64,000 nucleotides of DNA from an uncultured Lachnospiraceae bacterium (GTDB taxonomy: Bacteria; Bacillota; Clostridia; Lachnospirales; Lachnospiraceae). The notes below the pieces were generated by a model. That model saw nothing but the letters and a program-made list of their open reading frames with translations. It made no database searches and had not been told where the DNA came from. The translations under genes and the position numbers were made by a program. Numbering within the stretch: the first letter of the stretch is position 1; every line of letters begins with the position of its first letter. The DNA is taken from NCBI GenBank assembly GCA_910588655.1, contig CAJUPJ010000006.1, positions 67,660 through 131,659 of the forward strand, read 5' to 3'. Below are positions 34,866 through 43,888 of the stretch, piece after piece.

Positions 34866-37800
34866 ATGCCAAAGTTTAGTGTAAAAAAACCATTTGTGGT
34901 ACTTGTAGCAGTTTTAATGGTACTTGTACTTGGAGTGGTAAGTTTTACAAGAATGACGACAGATTTTCTGCCGAATATGAATTTGCCGTATATGATGATT
35001 GTAACCACATATCCAGGTGCGTCACCTGAAAAGGTGCAGAAGGATATTACAGAACTTGTAGAAAGTGGTACAGGTACAGTCAACGGCGTAAAAAATGTAA
35101 CAAGCCAGTCAATGGAAAATGCAAGCATGGTTACTCTTGAATTTGAAGATGATACAAATATGGATGCCGCAATGGTAAAGGTTTCATCAGCAGTAAACCA
35201 GCTGGAACTTCCAGATACAGCAGGAAATCCTATGATAATGGAAATATCAATGGATATGATGGCTACAATGATTGTAAGTGTTGACTATGAAGGCAAGGAC
35301 AGGATTGAGCTTTCAAAATTTGTAGAAGATGTTGTATTGCCAGAAATACAGAGGCAGGATGGTGTTGCAAGTGTTTCAGACTCAGGAAGTGTTGTAAAAT
35401 CTATAGAGGTTGTTCTTAACCAGGAAAAGATTGACAGCATTAATGAGGAAGTGCTTGCTAAGACAGATAAAACACTTGCTAAAGCTAAAAAAGAAATTGA
35501 TGATGCAAAGAAAAAACTTGAAAAGGGCAAGAAAGAACTTGAAAAGCAGAAAGACAGCCTGAAAGAACAGCAGGATAAACAGTCAGCAGAACTTGCGAAG
35601 TTCAGCAAAATGATGAATGAAGCAGTTGCCACAAAAACGGCATATACTTCACAGCTTACAAGCCTTAAGGCAAGCCAGACTGCATTAAAAACTGAGAAAA
35701 AGGCATATAAAGATAATGGCGTGGTGAAATCATATAACCAGATGAATGATATGGTTAAGGCTTTAAGGGAAGCTTTACAGGAGGACGGAGAAGCTTATAA
35801 GGCAATTTATGATGCAGTATATAAACAAATCCTTGTTACAATGGCACAAGGTGCGCTGGATGCTGCTGGCATAGAAATGGAAGTTACTGTAGAAAATATT
35901 GACAAGATTATGGAGCAGTATCTGGGACAGCTTGGAAGCGCTGCTGATGAATATTTAAAACAGGCAGATGAGCAGGCAAAGAAGGTAGCAGGTGAACAGG
36001 CTGCTGCACAGCTGGAAATGCTTCCAGAGAGTGTTAAGGATGCAATAGATAATCCAGATAAATTAAAAGCATTACAGGATTTAATGAAAGCACAGGGGCA
36101 GGAGGAAGCTGCTAAGAACCTTACTAAGAAAAACCTTTCAATGCTTTATGATATTGTGGAAACAAGAATACCACAAATTGATGTGGCACTTGCTAACCTG
36201 AAAACGGAGATTGCTGCCGCAGAGGCTATTGTAAAAGAGGTTACAAAGTCAATAGCAGAAGCAGAGAAAAAGTACGAAGAGGTGGAGTCTGGAAAGATTA
36301 CAGCAGCCGCAGCATTTGGTTCTGCTAATGCACAGATTTCAAACGCAGAAGCAACACTTAAGAATAGTGAAAATGAATTAAAAAATGCGCAGAAATCATT
36401 TAAAGAGTCCAAAAAACAGGCACTTGAAAGTGCAAACCTTGATGCACTTCTTACAATGGAGCAGCTTTCTAATATACTGACAGCAGAAAACTTTTCAATG
36501 CCAGCAGGTTACATAAATGAGGACGAAACACAATACCTCATTAAAGTTGGTGATGAATATAGCAGCATTGATGAAATGAAAAATGCTGTACTCTGTAATA
36601 TTGATGATATTGGTGACGTAAAGCTTTCCGATGTTGCTGATATTAATATAGTAGATAATTCTGCTGATTCATATGGAAAGGTTAATGGCAATGATGCTGT
36701 GCTTTTAAGTATTTCCAAATCAAGTACAGCAGGGACTTCTGATGTATCAGATGATTGTAATGATGCTTTTAAGGAACTTGAAAAGGATAATAAAGGTTTA
36801 AGGTTTACAAACCTTATGGACCAGGGTGACTATATAAGGCTTATAATAGACTCAGTATTATCAAACCTTTTATGGGGTGCACTTCTCGCAATAATTGTAC
36901 TTTTTATTTTCCTGAAAGATATAAGACCAACATTTGTAGTAGCATTTAGTATACCTTTAAGTGTATTATTTGCAATAGTGCTTATGTACTTTACAGATAT
37001 TACATTAAATATTATATCGCTGTCAGGTCTTGCGCTTGGCGTTGGTATGCTTGTAGATAACTCAATAGTAGTAGTTGAAAATATTTACAGGTTAAGGAGC
37101 AAAGGCATTGGTGCAGCACGTGCGGCTGTTATGGGGGCAAACCAGGTAGCAGGGGCTATTTTCTCTTCAACACTTACAACAATATGCGTATTCCTTCCAA
37201 TAGTGTTTACGGATGGTATTACCAGGCAGATAATGCAGGATATGTGCCTTACAATAGCATACAGCCTGTGTGCAAGCCTTGTTGTAGCGCTTACCGTTGT
37301 GCCAAGCATGGGAGCAACAGTCCTTAAAAAAGCAAGTACGAAAAAGCACCGCTGGTTTGATGCTGCTGTTAATGTGTATGAGAAAGCAGCGCGTTTCTGC
37401 TTGAGGTTTAAGATAGTACCTTTAGTAATTGCAATAATACTTCTTGTATTTTCGGTAAACAAAGTGTTTAAGATGGGTATTGTATTTGTCCCTGAAATGG
37501 GAAGTGAACAGATGTCTATAACATATACTGCGCCTGATGACACATCAACAGAGGAAGACTATAAGCTTTCGGATGATATAGCAGCAGAGATAAGGGAAAT
37601 AAAAGGCATAAAAACTGTAGGTACAATGCTTAGCAGTGCAACTTCTGTAATGGGCTCAGCAAGTACAGATACAAAATCATATTCAGCAATGATTTTGCTT
37701 GAAGAGGAGTATGCTAACCAGAATAAGGAGATAGCTGCTAAAATAGAGAAAATACTTGAAGATAAGAAGCTTGAGGACTATTCTGTATCAGAGTCAAATA

Positions 37801-38966
37801 TGGATATGTCAAGCATGATGGGAAGCGGGCTTGAGGTTGATATTTATGGAAATGACCTGGATAAACTCGTTAAGATAAGCGAAGATGTCAAGAAGATGGC
37901 AGAAAGCATTGAAGGTTTTGAGGAAGTTTCAAATGGACAGGAAAAGGCAGATAAAGAGCTTGTTGTACAAGTAAATAAGAAAAAAGCAATGAGGCTTGGG
38001 CTTACTGTAGCACAGGTATATGCAGAACTGGCTTCAGGGCTGGCAACAGATAAAGACTCTACAAGCATTACCGTTGATGAAGAAAAATATGATGTAAAGA
38101 TAGTTGATGAAAGAGAAGAACTCAATACTAAAAATATTATGGATTATGAGTTTGAAACTACAAAGACTAACGACAAGGGTGAAACAAAGAAAGAAAAACA
38201 TAAGCTTAAGGAATTTGCAGAATTAAAAGAAGGTACATCAATAGCAGCAATCAGAAGGGAAAATATTGTTAATTATATAGCAGTAACAGCTTCAACAAAA
38301 GAGGGTTATAATACAACGCTTCTTAGCAGGGATTTGGAGAAGCTGGTTGACAAGTATGACACACCTGATGGCTATGAAATAAAGATTGCTGGTGAAAGTG
38401 AAACAAATATTGAAATGGTAACAAGTATGCTTACAATGATAGGGCTTGCAATTATATTTATTTACCTTATAATGGTAGCCCAGTTTGGAAGCCTTTTATC
38501 ACCATTTATAATACTGCTTACAATACCACTTGCATTTACTGGCGGTCTTGTTGCACTTCTTATAACAGGTGAGGAAATTTCTGTAATGGCACTTATGGGA
38601 TTCCTTGTACTTTCCGGTGTAGTTGTTAATAATGGTATTGTGTTTGTAGACTATGCTAATAAATTACGCCTTGATGGTATGGATAAAAAGGAAGCACTTA
38701 TTGAAACAGGAAAGACACGTATGCGTCCTATAATGATGACGGCACTCACAACAATACTTGCAATGTCAGTAATGGCAATGAGCCAGGACAGCACTGCTGC
38801 AATGAGCAGGGGCATGGCAATTGTTACAATTGGCGGTCTTGTATATGCAACATTTATGACATTATTTATAGTACCTGTATTATATGATATCTTCTATAGA
38901 AAGAAACTAAAGAAAGTAGATTTAGGTGATGAAGACACATTAAATGAAGTTGATGATATTATATAG
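34866..38966 (+). CDS. RND-superfamily transporter with large coiled-coil insert
   Basis: A 1366-aa membrane transporter of the AcrB/MMPL-like RND group. Helix 1 (about 8-30) is followed by a porter segment with NLPYMMIVTTYPGASPEKV. An insert of roughly 370 residues (about 195-560) is rich in Lys/Glu/Ala heptads (KKKLEKGKKELEKQKDSL), a coiled coil not found in AcrB. Membrane blocks near 670-870 and 1180-1345 contain the RND motifs GLALGVGMLVDNSIVVVEN and GVVVNNGIVFVDYANKLR. No adaptor or outer-membrane partner is encoded, as expected in a Gram-positive. Start at 34866 follows GGAGAG. Substrate unknown; export of lipids, peptides or drugs is possible. Confidence 0.9.
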   Translation: MPKFSVKKPFVVLVAVLMVLVLGVVSFTRMTTDFLPNMNLPYMMIVTTYPGASPEKVQKDITELVESGTGTVNGVKNVTSQSMENASMVTLEFEDDTNMDAAMVKVSSAVNQLELPDTAGNPMIMEISMDMMATMIVSVDYEGKDRIELSKFVEDVVLPEIQRQDGVASVSDSGSVVKSIEVVLNQEKIDSINEEVLAKTDKTLAKAKKEIDDAKKKLEKGKKELEKQKDSLKEQQDKQSAELAKFSKMMNEAVATKTAYTSQLTSLKASQTALKTEKKAYKDNGVVKSYNQMNDMVKALREALQEDGEAYKAIYDAVYKQILVTMAQGALDAAGIEMEVTVENIDKIMEQYLGQLGSAADEYLKQADEQAKKVAGEQAAAQLEMLPESVKDAIDNPDKLKALQDLMKAQGQEEAAKNLTKKNLSMLYDIVETRIPQIDVALANLKTEIAAAEAIVKEVTKSIAEAEKKYEEVESGKITAAAAFGSANAQISNAEATLKNSENELKNAQKSFKESKKQALESANLDALLTMEQLSNILTAENFSMPAGYINEDETQYLIKVGDEYSSIDEMKNAVLCNIDDIGDVKLSDVADINIVDNSADSYGKVNGNDAVLLSISKSSTAGTSDVSDDCNDAFKELEKDNKGLRFTNLMDQGDYIRLIIDSVLSNLLWGALLAIIVLFIFLKDIRPTFVVAFSIPLSVLFAIVLMYFTDITLNIISLSGLALGVGMLVDNSIVVVENIYRLRSKGIGAARAAVMGANQVAGAIFSSTLTTICVFLPIVFTDGITRQIMQDMCLTIAYSLCASLVVALTVVPSMGATVLKKASTKKHRWFDAAVNVYEKAARFCLRFKIVPLVIAIILLVFSVNKVFKMGIVFVPEMGSEQMSITYTAPDDTSTEEDYKLSDDIAAEIREIKGIKTVGTMLSSATSVMGSASTDTKSYSAMILLEEEYANQNKEIAAKIEKILEDKKLEDYSVSESNMDMSSMMGSGLEVDIYGNDLDKLVKISEDVKKMAESIEGFEEVSNGQEKADKELVVQVNKKKAMRLGLTVAQVYAELASGLATDKDSTSITVDEEKYDVKIVDEREELNTKNIMDYEFETTKTNDKGETKKEKHKLKEFAELKEGTSIAAIRRENIVNYIAVTASTKEGYNTTLLSRDLEKLVDKYDTPDGYEIKIAGESETNIEMVTSMLTMIGLAIIFIYLIMVAQFGSLLSPFIILLTIPLAFTGGLVALLITGEEISVMALMGFLVLSGVVVNNGIVFVDYANKLRLDGMDKKEALIETGKTRMRPIMMTALTTILAMSVMAMSQDSTAAMSRGMAIVTIGGLVYATFMTLFIVPVLYDIFYRKKLKKVDLGDEDTLNEVDDII

Positions 38967-38994
38967 TCTTTATACAAGGGTGGTTTAATTTATA

Positions 38995-39039
38995 GCCTGG
39001 CAGCTCCAGATAGTTAAGGAGCTGCCAGGCTGTTTTAAT
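38995..39039. terminator. Terminator after RND transporter
   Basis: A perfect 13-bp stem (GCCTGGCAGCTCC, GGAGCTGCCAGGC) followed by TGTTTTAAT; the next gene is convergent. Confidence 0.88.
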
Positions 39040-39056
39040 ATAGTTTCTGGCAGTAT

Positions 39057-39548
39057 TCAGCTTATGTATTCAAAAAAATCCAAGTGGTTCTGGCGTACAT
39101 AGCTGGTTATTTTATCTGTTATTATTTCATCACCATATTGGTAAAATAAATTATCAGACTCATCATAAATTTTATCTGTTTTATCCATTTCATTTATAAA
39201 TGCTTCTTCATCCTGGCACATATCTGCAATTTCAGATACAGGCGTGTAATTTCCAGGTATTTTTTCAAGAATTTTTATGTATTTATCTGGTACAGACAAT
39301 ATTTTAAAGGCATTAATAATATCCGTCCACAGGATGTCTTTGCTATATAAATCCAGAAAACTAATATGGCCATCACCCATAACTTCTGAAGAATAGATAA
39401 ATGCAATTAAAGGAACTTTTTGTTTGTCAGATAATTGTTCAAGCTGGGGACTTTCCCAGGGTATAAGCTGCCTTGCAAAGCACATAAAATTTTCCCATAA
39501 CAAATCTTCGTCATCCAGATTGAAAGGTTTTATTTTATATTTCACCAT
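39057..39548 (-). CDS. Uncharacterised 163-aa protein (possibly DUF4375/DMP19-like)
   Basis: A soluble acidic protein with no signal or membrane segment. The internal pattern VMGDGHISFLDLYSKD (about 58-73) and the end YDESDNLFYQYGDEIITD recall DMP19/DUF4375 domain proteins, but the match is by impression only. The start at 39548 is set by GAGGATTAAT directly upstream, which excludes 12 residues of a longer frame. It lies between two terminators and is convergent with the RND transporter, so it is probably monocistronic. Function unknown. Confidence 0.6.
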   Translation of the reverse strand: MVKYKIKPFNLDDEDLLWENFMCFARQLIPWESPQLEQLSDKQKVPLIAFIYSSEVMGDGHISFLDLYSKDILWTDIINAFKILSVPDKYIKILEKIPGNYTPVSEIADMCQDEEAFINEMDKTDKIYDESDNLFYQYGDEIITDKITSYVRQNHLDFFEYIS

Positions 39549-39685
39549 ATTAATCCTCTTTTCTGTATTTATTATTTTATACAAGTTTAATATATTTTAT
39601 ATAAAAAAGGTATAATATGTCAATAAAAGGGGTTATATTTTTATGCCATTTAAAATAAGTTTTTAGAACTGCAGGTAAAAATTTA

Positions 39686-39732
39686 TGAAAAATGTCTTAG
39701 CCAGACATCTAAACTTTAAATCTGGCTAAGAC
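39686..39732 (-). terminator. Terminator of spoVT
   Basis: A perfect 12-bp stem (GTCTTAGCCAGA at 39694-39705, TCTGGCTAAGAC at 39721-39732) is followed on the minus strand by ATTTTTCAT. Confidence 0.85.
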
Positions 39733-39761
39733 ACAAATATAATTATAAATTCTTTTTTATA

Positions 39762-40307
39762 TTATTGTTCAAGCTGTTTTCCAAGGAAACTAGCGGCTGT
39801 AGCTGTAAGTTTCTTTTCAGTTTCACCAAACTGTGCCTTGCCTTCTTTTGACAGAAGGACTACAGCGCCAATTGCGTCTCCTTCACATATAATAGGGCTT
39901 ATAGCCTCAAAAGAAAAATGTTCTTCTTCGTTTGCAATAGTTTTATAATTCTTTTCGCCGCCTGATGCAATTAAACTCTGTCTGTCATCAATAACCTGTT
40001 CTAAGTCTTTGCTTACAGGTTTCTGCAATAAATCCTTCTTAGCGCCGCCTGATGCCGCAATAACTATATCCCTGTCAGCTATTGCTACAATATGGCCTGT
40101 AGTCTGTGACAAAGCTTCTGCATACTGTTTTGCGAATTCTCCTAAATCTCCCATCATGGAATATTTCTTTAAAACAATCTGGCCTTCACGGTCAGTATAT
40201 ATTTCGAGCGGGTCGCCCTCACGGATTCTTAAAGTTCTTCGGATTTCCTTTGGGATGACTACACGTCCCAAATCATCTATTCTTCTCACAATTCCTGTTG
40301 CTTTCAT
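39762..40307 (-). CDS. spoVT: SpoVT-type AbrB/GAF transcriptional regulator
   Basis: A 181-aa regulator. The N-terminal SpoVT/AbrB swapped-hairpin DNA-binding domain is MKATGIVRRIDDLGRVVIPK and KEIRRTLRIREGDPLEIYTD (1-45). The C-terminal GAF-like domain (about 55-178, GHIVAIADRDIVIAASGG) senses an unknown signal. Length and domain order match SpoVT, a forespore regulator of sigma-G genes in Bacillus, with homologues throughout spore-forming Clostridia. The start is preceded by GGAGGATAATTAAAT. In non-sporulating relatives the gene may have other duties. Confidence 0.92.
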   Translation of the reverse strand: MKATGIVRRIDDLGRVVIPKEIRRTLRIREGDPLEIYTDREGQIVLKKYSMMGDLGEFAKQYAEALSQTTGHIVAIADRDIVIAASGGAKKDLLQKPVSKDLEQVIDDRQSLIASGGEKNYKTIANEEEHFSFEAISPIICEGDAIGAVVLLSKEGKAQFGETEKKLTATAASFLGKQLEQ

Positions 40308-40334
40308 ATATTTAATTATCCTCCATTTCTGTTA

Positions 40335-40390
40335 AACCACAGACAGATGCAGTTATGCAATGTTATATATGTCTGTGGTTATTTTTCATA
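40335..40390. promoter_or_regulatory. Hairpin in spoVT leader
   Basis: AACCACAGACA (40335-40345) pairs perfectly with TGTCTGTGGTT (40370-40380). On the plus strand ATTTTTC follows, like a terminator, yet no plus-strand gene precedes it. On the minus strand it lies in the spoVT 5' leader just before the ribosome site and may stabilise the mRNA. Confidence 0.5.
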
Positions 40391-40604
40391 ATTGGTTATG
40401 GAGTTATTATGTGGAAAGACTAAATTTTTATACATTAATTATAATATATACTATGTGGTTTAAAGCATTATAAACAAATAAGTATCTGCCAGCAGGAAAT
40501 ATAATGTTAAAATATACCATATAATAAAAATATTGCCAGAAATTATGTATTATTGTCCTGCTTTGGTATATATGGTAAACAGGTTTTAGCTGTATATCCT
40601 GGTT

Positions 40605-40633
40605 TTGACATATGCTTTTTAATGTATTATTAT
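40605..40633 (+). promoter_or_regulatory. Promoter of TSUP transporter
   Basis: Consensus TTGACA (40605-40610), 17-bp spacer, TATTAT (40628-40633). The stretch between the spoVT leader hairpin and this promoter (40391-40604) holds only AT-rich sequence with a loose TACCATATA/TATATGGTA repeat. Confidence 0.7.
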
Positions 40634-40704
40634 ATCAATATAATTATGTAATATTACCTTTGTAATAAATATTTATACAGGAATTATACAGCAAGGAGGA
40701 AAAT

Positions 40705-41475
40705 ATGGCATATAAATTTATTATCTGTTTTATTGCAGGAACTGGGGCAGGTTTAGGGACTGGTTTTGCTGGTATGAGTGCGGCTGCTGTTATAAGCCCG
40801 GTTTTAATTACATTGCTTGGAATACCTGCCTATGAAGCGGTTGGTATTGCACTTGCTAGTGATGTGCTGGCCAGTGCTGCCAGTGCGTATACATACTGGA
40901 AGAACAAAAACCTTGATATTAAGAACGGGATTATTATGATGCTTTCTGTTCTTGTTTTTACGTTAGCTGGAAGTTTTATAGCAAGTCTTGTTCCCAATAC
41001 GGCTATGGGGAATTTTTCAGTATTTATGACATTCCTGCTTGGAATTAAGTTTATCGTACGTCCTGTAATGACAACAAAGGAGAGTATGGAGTCTGTGGAA
41101 GGCAGTAAGCGTTTTATGCAGTCTGCCATATGCGGGGCAGTAGTTGGTTTTATCTGTGGCTTTATCGGGGCAGGTGGTGGCATGATGATGCTTCTGGTTC
41201 TTACAAGTGTACTTGGTTATGAACTTAAAACTGCCATTGGTACAAGTGTGTTTATTATGGCATTTACAGCGTTTACAGGTGCTGCCAGCCATTTTGCAAT
41301 CGGAGGGCTGCCAGATGTGTGGTGTTTGCTTTTCTGTGTAATATCAACGCTTTTGTGGGCAAGGATTGCCGCAAAATTTGCTAATAATGCAGAGCCTGTA
41401 ACACTAAACAGGCTTACAGGGGTTGTGCTGGCAGTACTTGGTGTTGTGGTAATGGCAGTAAATTATATAAAATAA
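40705..41475 (+). CDS. TSUP (TauE/SafE) family transporter
   Basis: A 256-aa membrane protein with about eight helices and the internal duplication of the TSUP family. The first half opens with GTGAGLGTGFAGMSAAAVISP (about 13-33 in part) and the second repeats the pattern as GFICGFIGAGGGMMML (about 149-164). TSUP proteins move small sulfonates, sulfite or organic acids by ion gradients; the substrate cannot be deduced. GGAGG precedes the start. It is probably monocistronic. Confidence 0.9.
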   Translation: MAYKFIICFIAGTGAGLGTGFAGMSAAAVISPVLITLLGIPAYEAVGIALASDVLASAASAYTYWKNKNLDIKNGIIMMLSVLVFTLAGSFIASLVPNTAMGNFSVFMTFLLGIKFIVRPVMTTKESMESVEGSKRFMQSAICGAVVGFICGFIGAGGGMMMLLVLTSVLGYELKTAIGTSVFIMAFTAFTGAASHFAIGGLPDVWCLLFCVISTLLWARIAAKFANNAEPVTLNRLTGVVLAVLGVVVMAVNYIK

Positions 41476-41728
41476 ATATTTATTATATTTTTTGCATGGT
41501 ACTATTATTTTATAATGAAAACTGACAGGAAACTATGCAGCTGGATAAATGCTGTTTAGCAATTTATAAATGTAAGGAAGCTTTAAGGAATAAATTCCGT
41601 TTTTTGTGATATATTATTCTAAGCAGGGTATTAAACTTTAGTTTTACGTATTTTATTTTTACAGATTATGTAGATTATTATATATAAAGAATATTTATCT
41701 GCTAATATTATATTACGAGGGAGTAACT

Positions 41729-41893
41729 TTGGGAAAGATGAAGGATTTTAAGATTTCTAAGCGTTTGGTAGTATGGATGTTTATAATATGTGCATTGATA
41801 TTTTTAATTAGTTTTGTTGCAGCAGAAAATATTTCACCAAGATATAAGAATACATATTCGATAAAAACATCAAAACTTCATATGTATAAGTAA
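41729..41893 (+). CDS. Small single-pass membrane protein, TTG start
   Basis: A 54-aa frame. TTG at 41729 lies 5 nt after GAGGGAG; an in-frame ATG at 41738 is too far for that site. A basic N-terminus (KMKDFKISKRLVV) precedes one hydrophobic helix (WMFIICALIFLISFVAA) and a short polar tail. A strong terminator follows 19 bp later, so it forms its own short unit just before the RiPP block. Function unknown. Confidence 0.5.
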   Translation: MGKMKDFKISKRLVVWMFIICALIFLISFVAAENISPRYKNTYSIKTSKLHMYK

Positions 41894-41911
41894 ATGTGTA
41901 TTATATATAAG

Positions 41912-41960
41912 ATTAAAAAGAATTATGGGGCATAAGGCTTCATAATTCTTTTTAATTTAT
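41912..41960 (+). terminator. Strong terminator before the RiPP block
   Basis: A perfect 16-bp stem (ATTAAAAAGAATTATG, CATAATTCTTTTTAAT) with a 13-nt loop. It insulates the following regulator gene, whose likely extended -10 promoter (TGT then TATACT at 42039-42044) lies beyond it. Confidence 0.85.
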
Positions 41961-42091
41961 GTTTCTTAAGCAGGGCATACTATAGATACAATTTAGATAA
42001 TAAATAAGATTTATATAGAATAATAATGTAGTATATGTTATACTCTTAATTAGGATAAATTTAAAATCAAATAATAAACAAGGAGATACTT

Positions 42092-42769
42092 ATGTATAAA
42101 ATATGTGTTGTGGAGGATGATATTAAAATCCAGAATGAATTGAAAGTTTTATTAGAAAATGCAAATTATAAAGTTAAAATTATAAAAGTATTTGAAGATG
42201 TTGCATTTCAGATAACTAAGTGCCATCCTGATTTAATATTATTAGATGTTTTATTACCTGGCAAGGATGGTATTTCTATATGTAAAAAACTTAGGGAAAG
42301 TGATAAAACACCTGTTATATTTGTTACTTCTAAAAATTCTTCTATGGATGAATTAGAATGCATGACACTGGGAGGAGATGATTTTATTGCAAAGCCTTAT
42401 GAACCATTAGTTTTACTTGCACATATAGCAGCAGTTCTTAAAAGAACATCTGGTAATGAGGAAAAGGTATTGTATTACAAGGAAATTGAACTGGATATTT
42501 TATCAGCTAAAGTTTTTTATAGAAACAGGGAAATAGAATTATCAAAAAATGAATTACATATTCTGGTATATTTATTCGGACATCCGGAGCGGATAGTTAC
42601 CCGTGGGGAACTTATGGACAATTTATGGGGCAGTGGCAATTTTATTGATGATAATACATTAAGTATCAATATTAGCCGTATAAGACAGAAATTAAGAGAA
42701 ATAAACTTGGAAAATCTTATTTTGACAAAAAGGGGAATGGGTTACCAGATGTTTTTGAAAGAGGGATAA
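42092..42769 (+). CDS. BceR-like OmpR-family response regulator
   Basis: A 225-aa regulator with receiver domain (VVEDDIKIQNEL; phosphoacceptor Asp in LILLDVLLPGKDGI, about residue 52; Lys in FIAKPYEP). The C-terminal winged helix has ERIVTRGELMDNLWGS and ends in TKRGMGYQMF. It lies 4 bp before a short-loop kinase and upstream of a BceB-like permease, the standard Bce peptide-sensing layout. It probably activates the immunity and biosynthesis genes that follow. Ribosome site AAGGAGA is 8 nt upstream. Confidence 0.93.
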   Translation: MYKICVVEDDIKIQNELKVLLENANYKVKIIKVFEDVAFQITKCHPDLILLDVLLPGKDGISICKKLRESDKTPVIFVTSKNSSMDELECMTLGGDDFIAKPYEPLVLLAHIAAVLKRTSGNEEKVLYYKEIELDILSAKVFYRNREIELSKNELHILVYLFGHPERIVTRGELMDNLWGSGNFIDDNTLSINISRIRQKLREINLENLILTKRGMGYQMFLKEG

Positions 42770-42773
42770 AATA

Positions 42774-43823
42774 ATGAAATTTAGTGATTATTGTATGGAT
42801 AAAATTATTCTTATATTATTGAATATAGTAGGAATGTTATGCATATCAGAGTATCTTGGCATGGCTGGCAATACTGCATCAACAATTATCCTTATCGATA
42901 TTTTGTGGTTTATTATATTATGTAGTTGTATTACTGTCTGCTGGTACAGAAGGAATAAGTATTTTCTTGAACTTAATAACCGTGTTAATGTTTTAGAACA
43001 GCCTTGGCTTGTTTCAGAGGTTATGCCCGTTTCTTTCAGTCTTGAAGATAAGGAGTACCAGAAAGTAATTCATAATATAGGTGCAGCAGTTATTGGAGAA
43101 ATACATAGAATTGAAGATGGACAGAAAGAATATGAAGAATATATAGAGAACTGGATACATGAGGTAAAAACCCCTATAACTTTCTTATATTTATTGATAA
43201 ATAACAATATAAATGATGAATTTATAAAAAAAGAAATAGTTATGGAACTAAAACGGATTGAGAATGATGTTGAAAGTGCTTTGTATTATGCAAGGCTTGG
43301 TACTGCATATAAAGATTATCTTGTGCAAAAGGTAAAGTTAAATGCTGTTATTACAGATGTTATAAGTAGTAACAGGATATTATTAATGAATAATAAAATA
43401 CAAGTTGGATTTATATGTGATAAAGATATAGTAATATATAGCGATTGTAAATGGATTAAGTTTATGTTAAACCAGGTGCTTGTTAATTCTGTTAAATATT
43501 CACCAAAGAAAAATGCCAGAATAAATATTAAAATAATTGAAAAAGATACAACTGTTGAATTAAGTATAGAGGATAATGGCATAGGTATATGTAAAGAGGA
43601 TTTACCAAGGATATTTGAAAAGGGATTTACGGGCAGGAATGGACATATCGTTTCAAAATCTACAGGAATTGGATTATATTTAGTAAAAAAGATGGCTGAA
43701 AAGCTGGATATAGAAGTTATAGCAGATTCAGTTGAAAATAAATATACTATAATAATTTTTTGTTTTAAGAAAAAAATTTTTTTAAAGAAACCTTTCAAAA
43801 TTGTAAGGTTTAAGAAAGAATAA
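42774..43823 (+). CDS. BceS-like intramembrane-sensing histidine kinase
   Basis: A 349-aa kinase. Two helices (about 10-30 and 36-58) are separated by only a few residues, the hallmark of kinases that sense through an ABC transporter rather than directly. The phosphoacceptor motif is ENWIHEVKTPITFL (His about 127); the ATPase domain has NQVLVNSVKYSP, EDNGIGICKEDLPRIFEKGFTG and STGIGLYLVKK. Partner: the BceR-like regulator 4 bp upstream and the BceB-like permease 65 bp downstream. The basic tail after the ATPase domain is AT-rich and may be variable. Confidence 0.92.
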   Translation: MKFSDYCMDKIILILLNIVGMLCISEYLGMAGNTASTIILIDILWFIILCSCITVCWYRRNKYFLELNNRVNVLEQPWLVSEVMPVSFSLEDKEYQKVIHNIGAAVIGEIHRIEDGQKEYEEYIENWIHEVKTPITFLYLLINNNINDEFIKKEIVMELKRIENDVESALYYARLGTAYKDYLVQKVKLNAVITDVISSNRILLMNNKIQVGFICDKDIVIYSDCKWIKFMLNQVLVNSVKYSPKKNARINIKIIEKDTTVELSIEDNGIGICKEDLPRIFEKGFTGRNGHIVSKSTGIGLYLVKKMAEKLDIEVIADSVENKYTIIIFCFKKKIFLKKPFKIVRFKKE

Positions 43824-43888
43824 TAAATATGTATTATATGGAAATAGTGATATAGTATGTATATGGTTAAGATTTACAGGAGGACATA

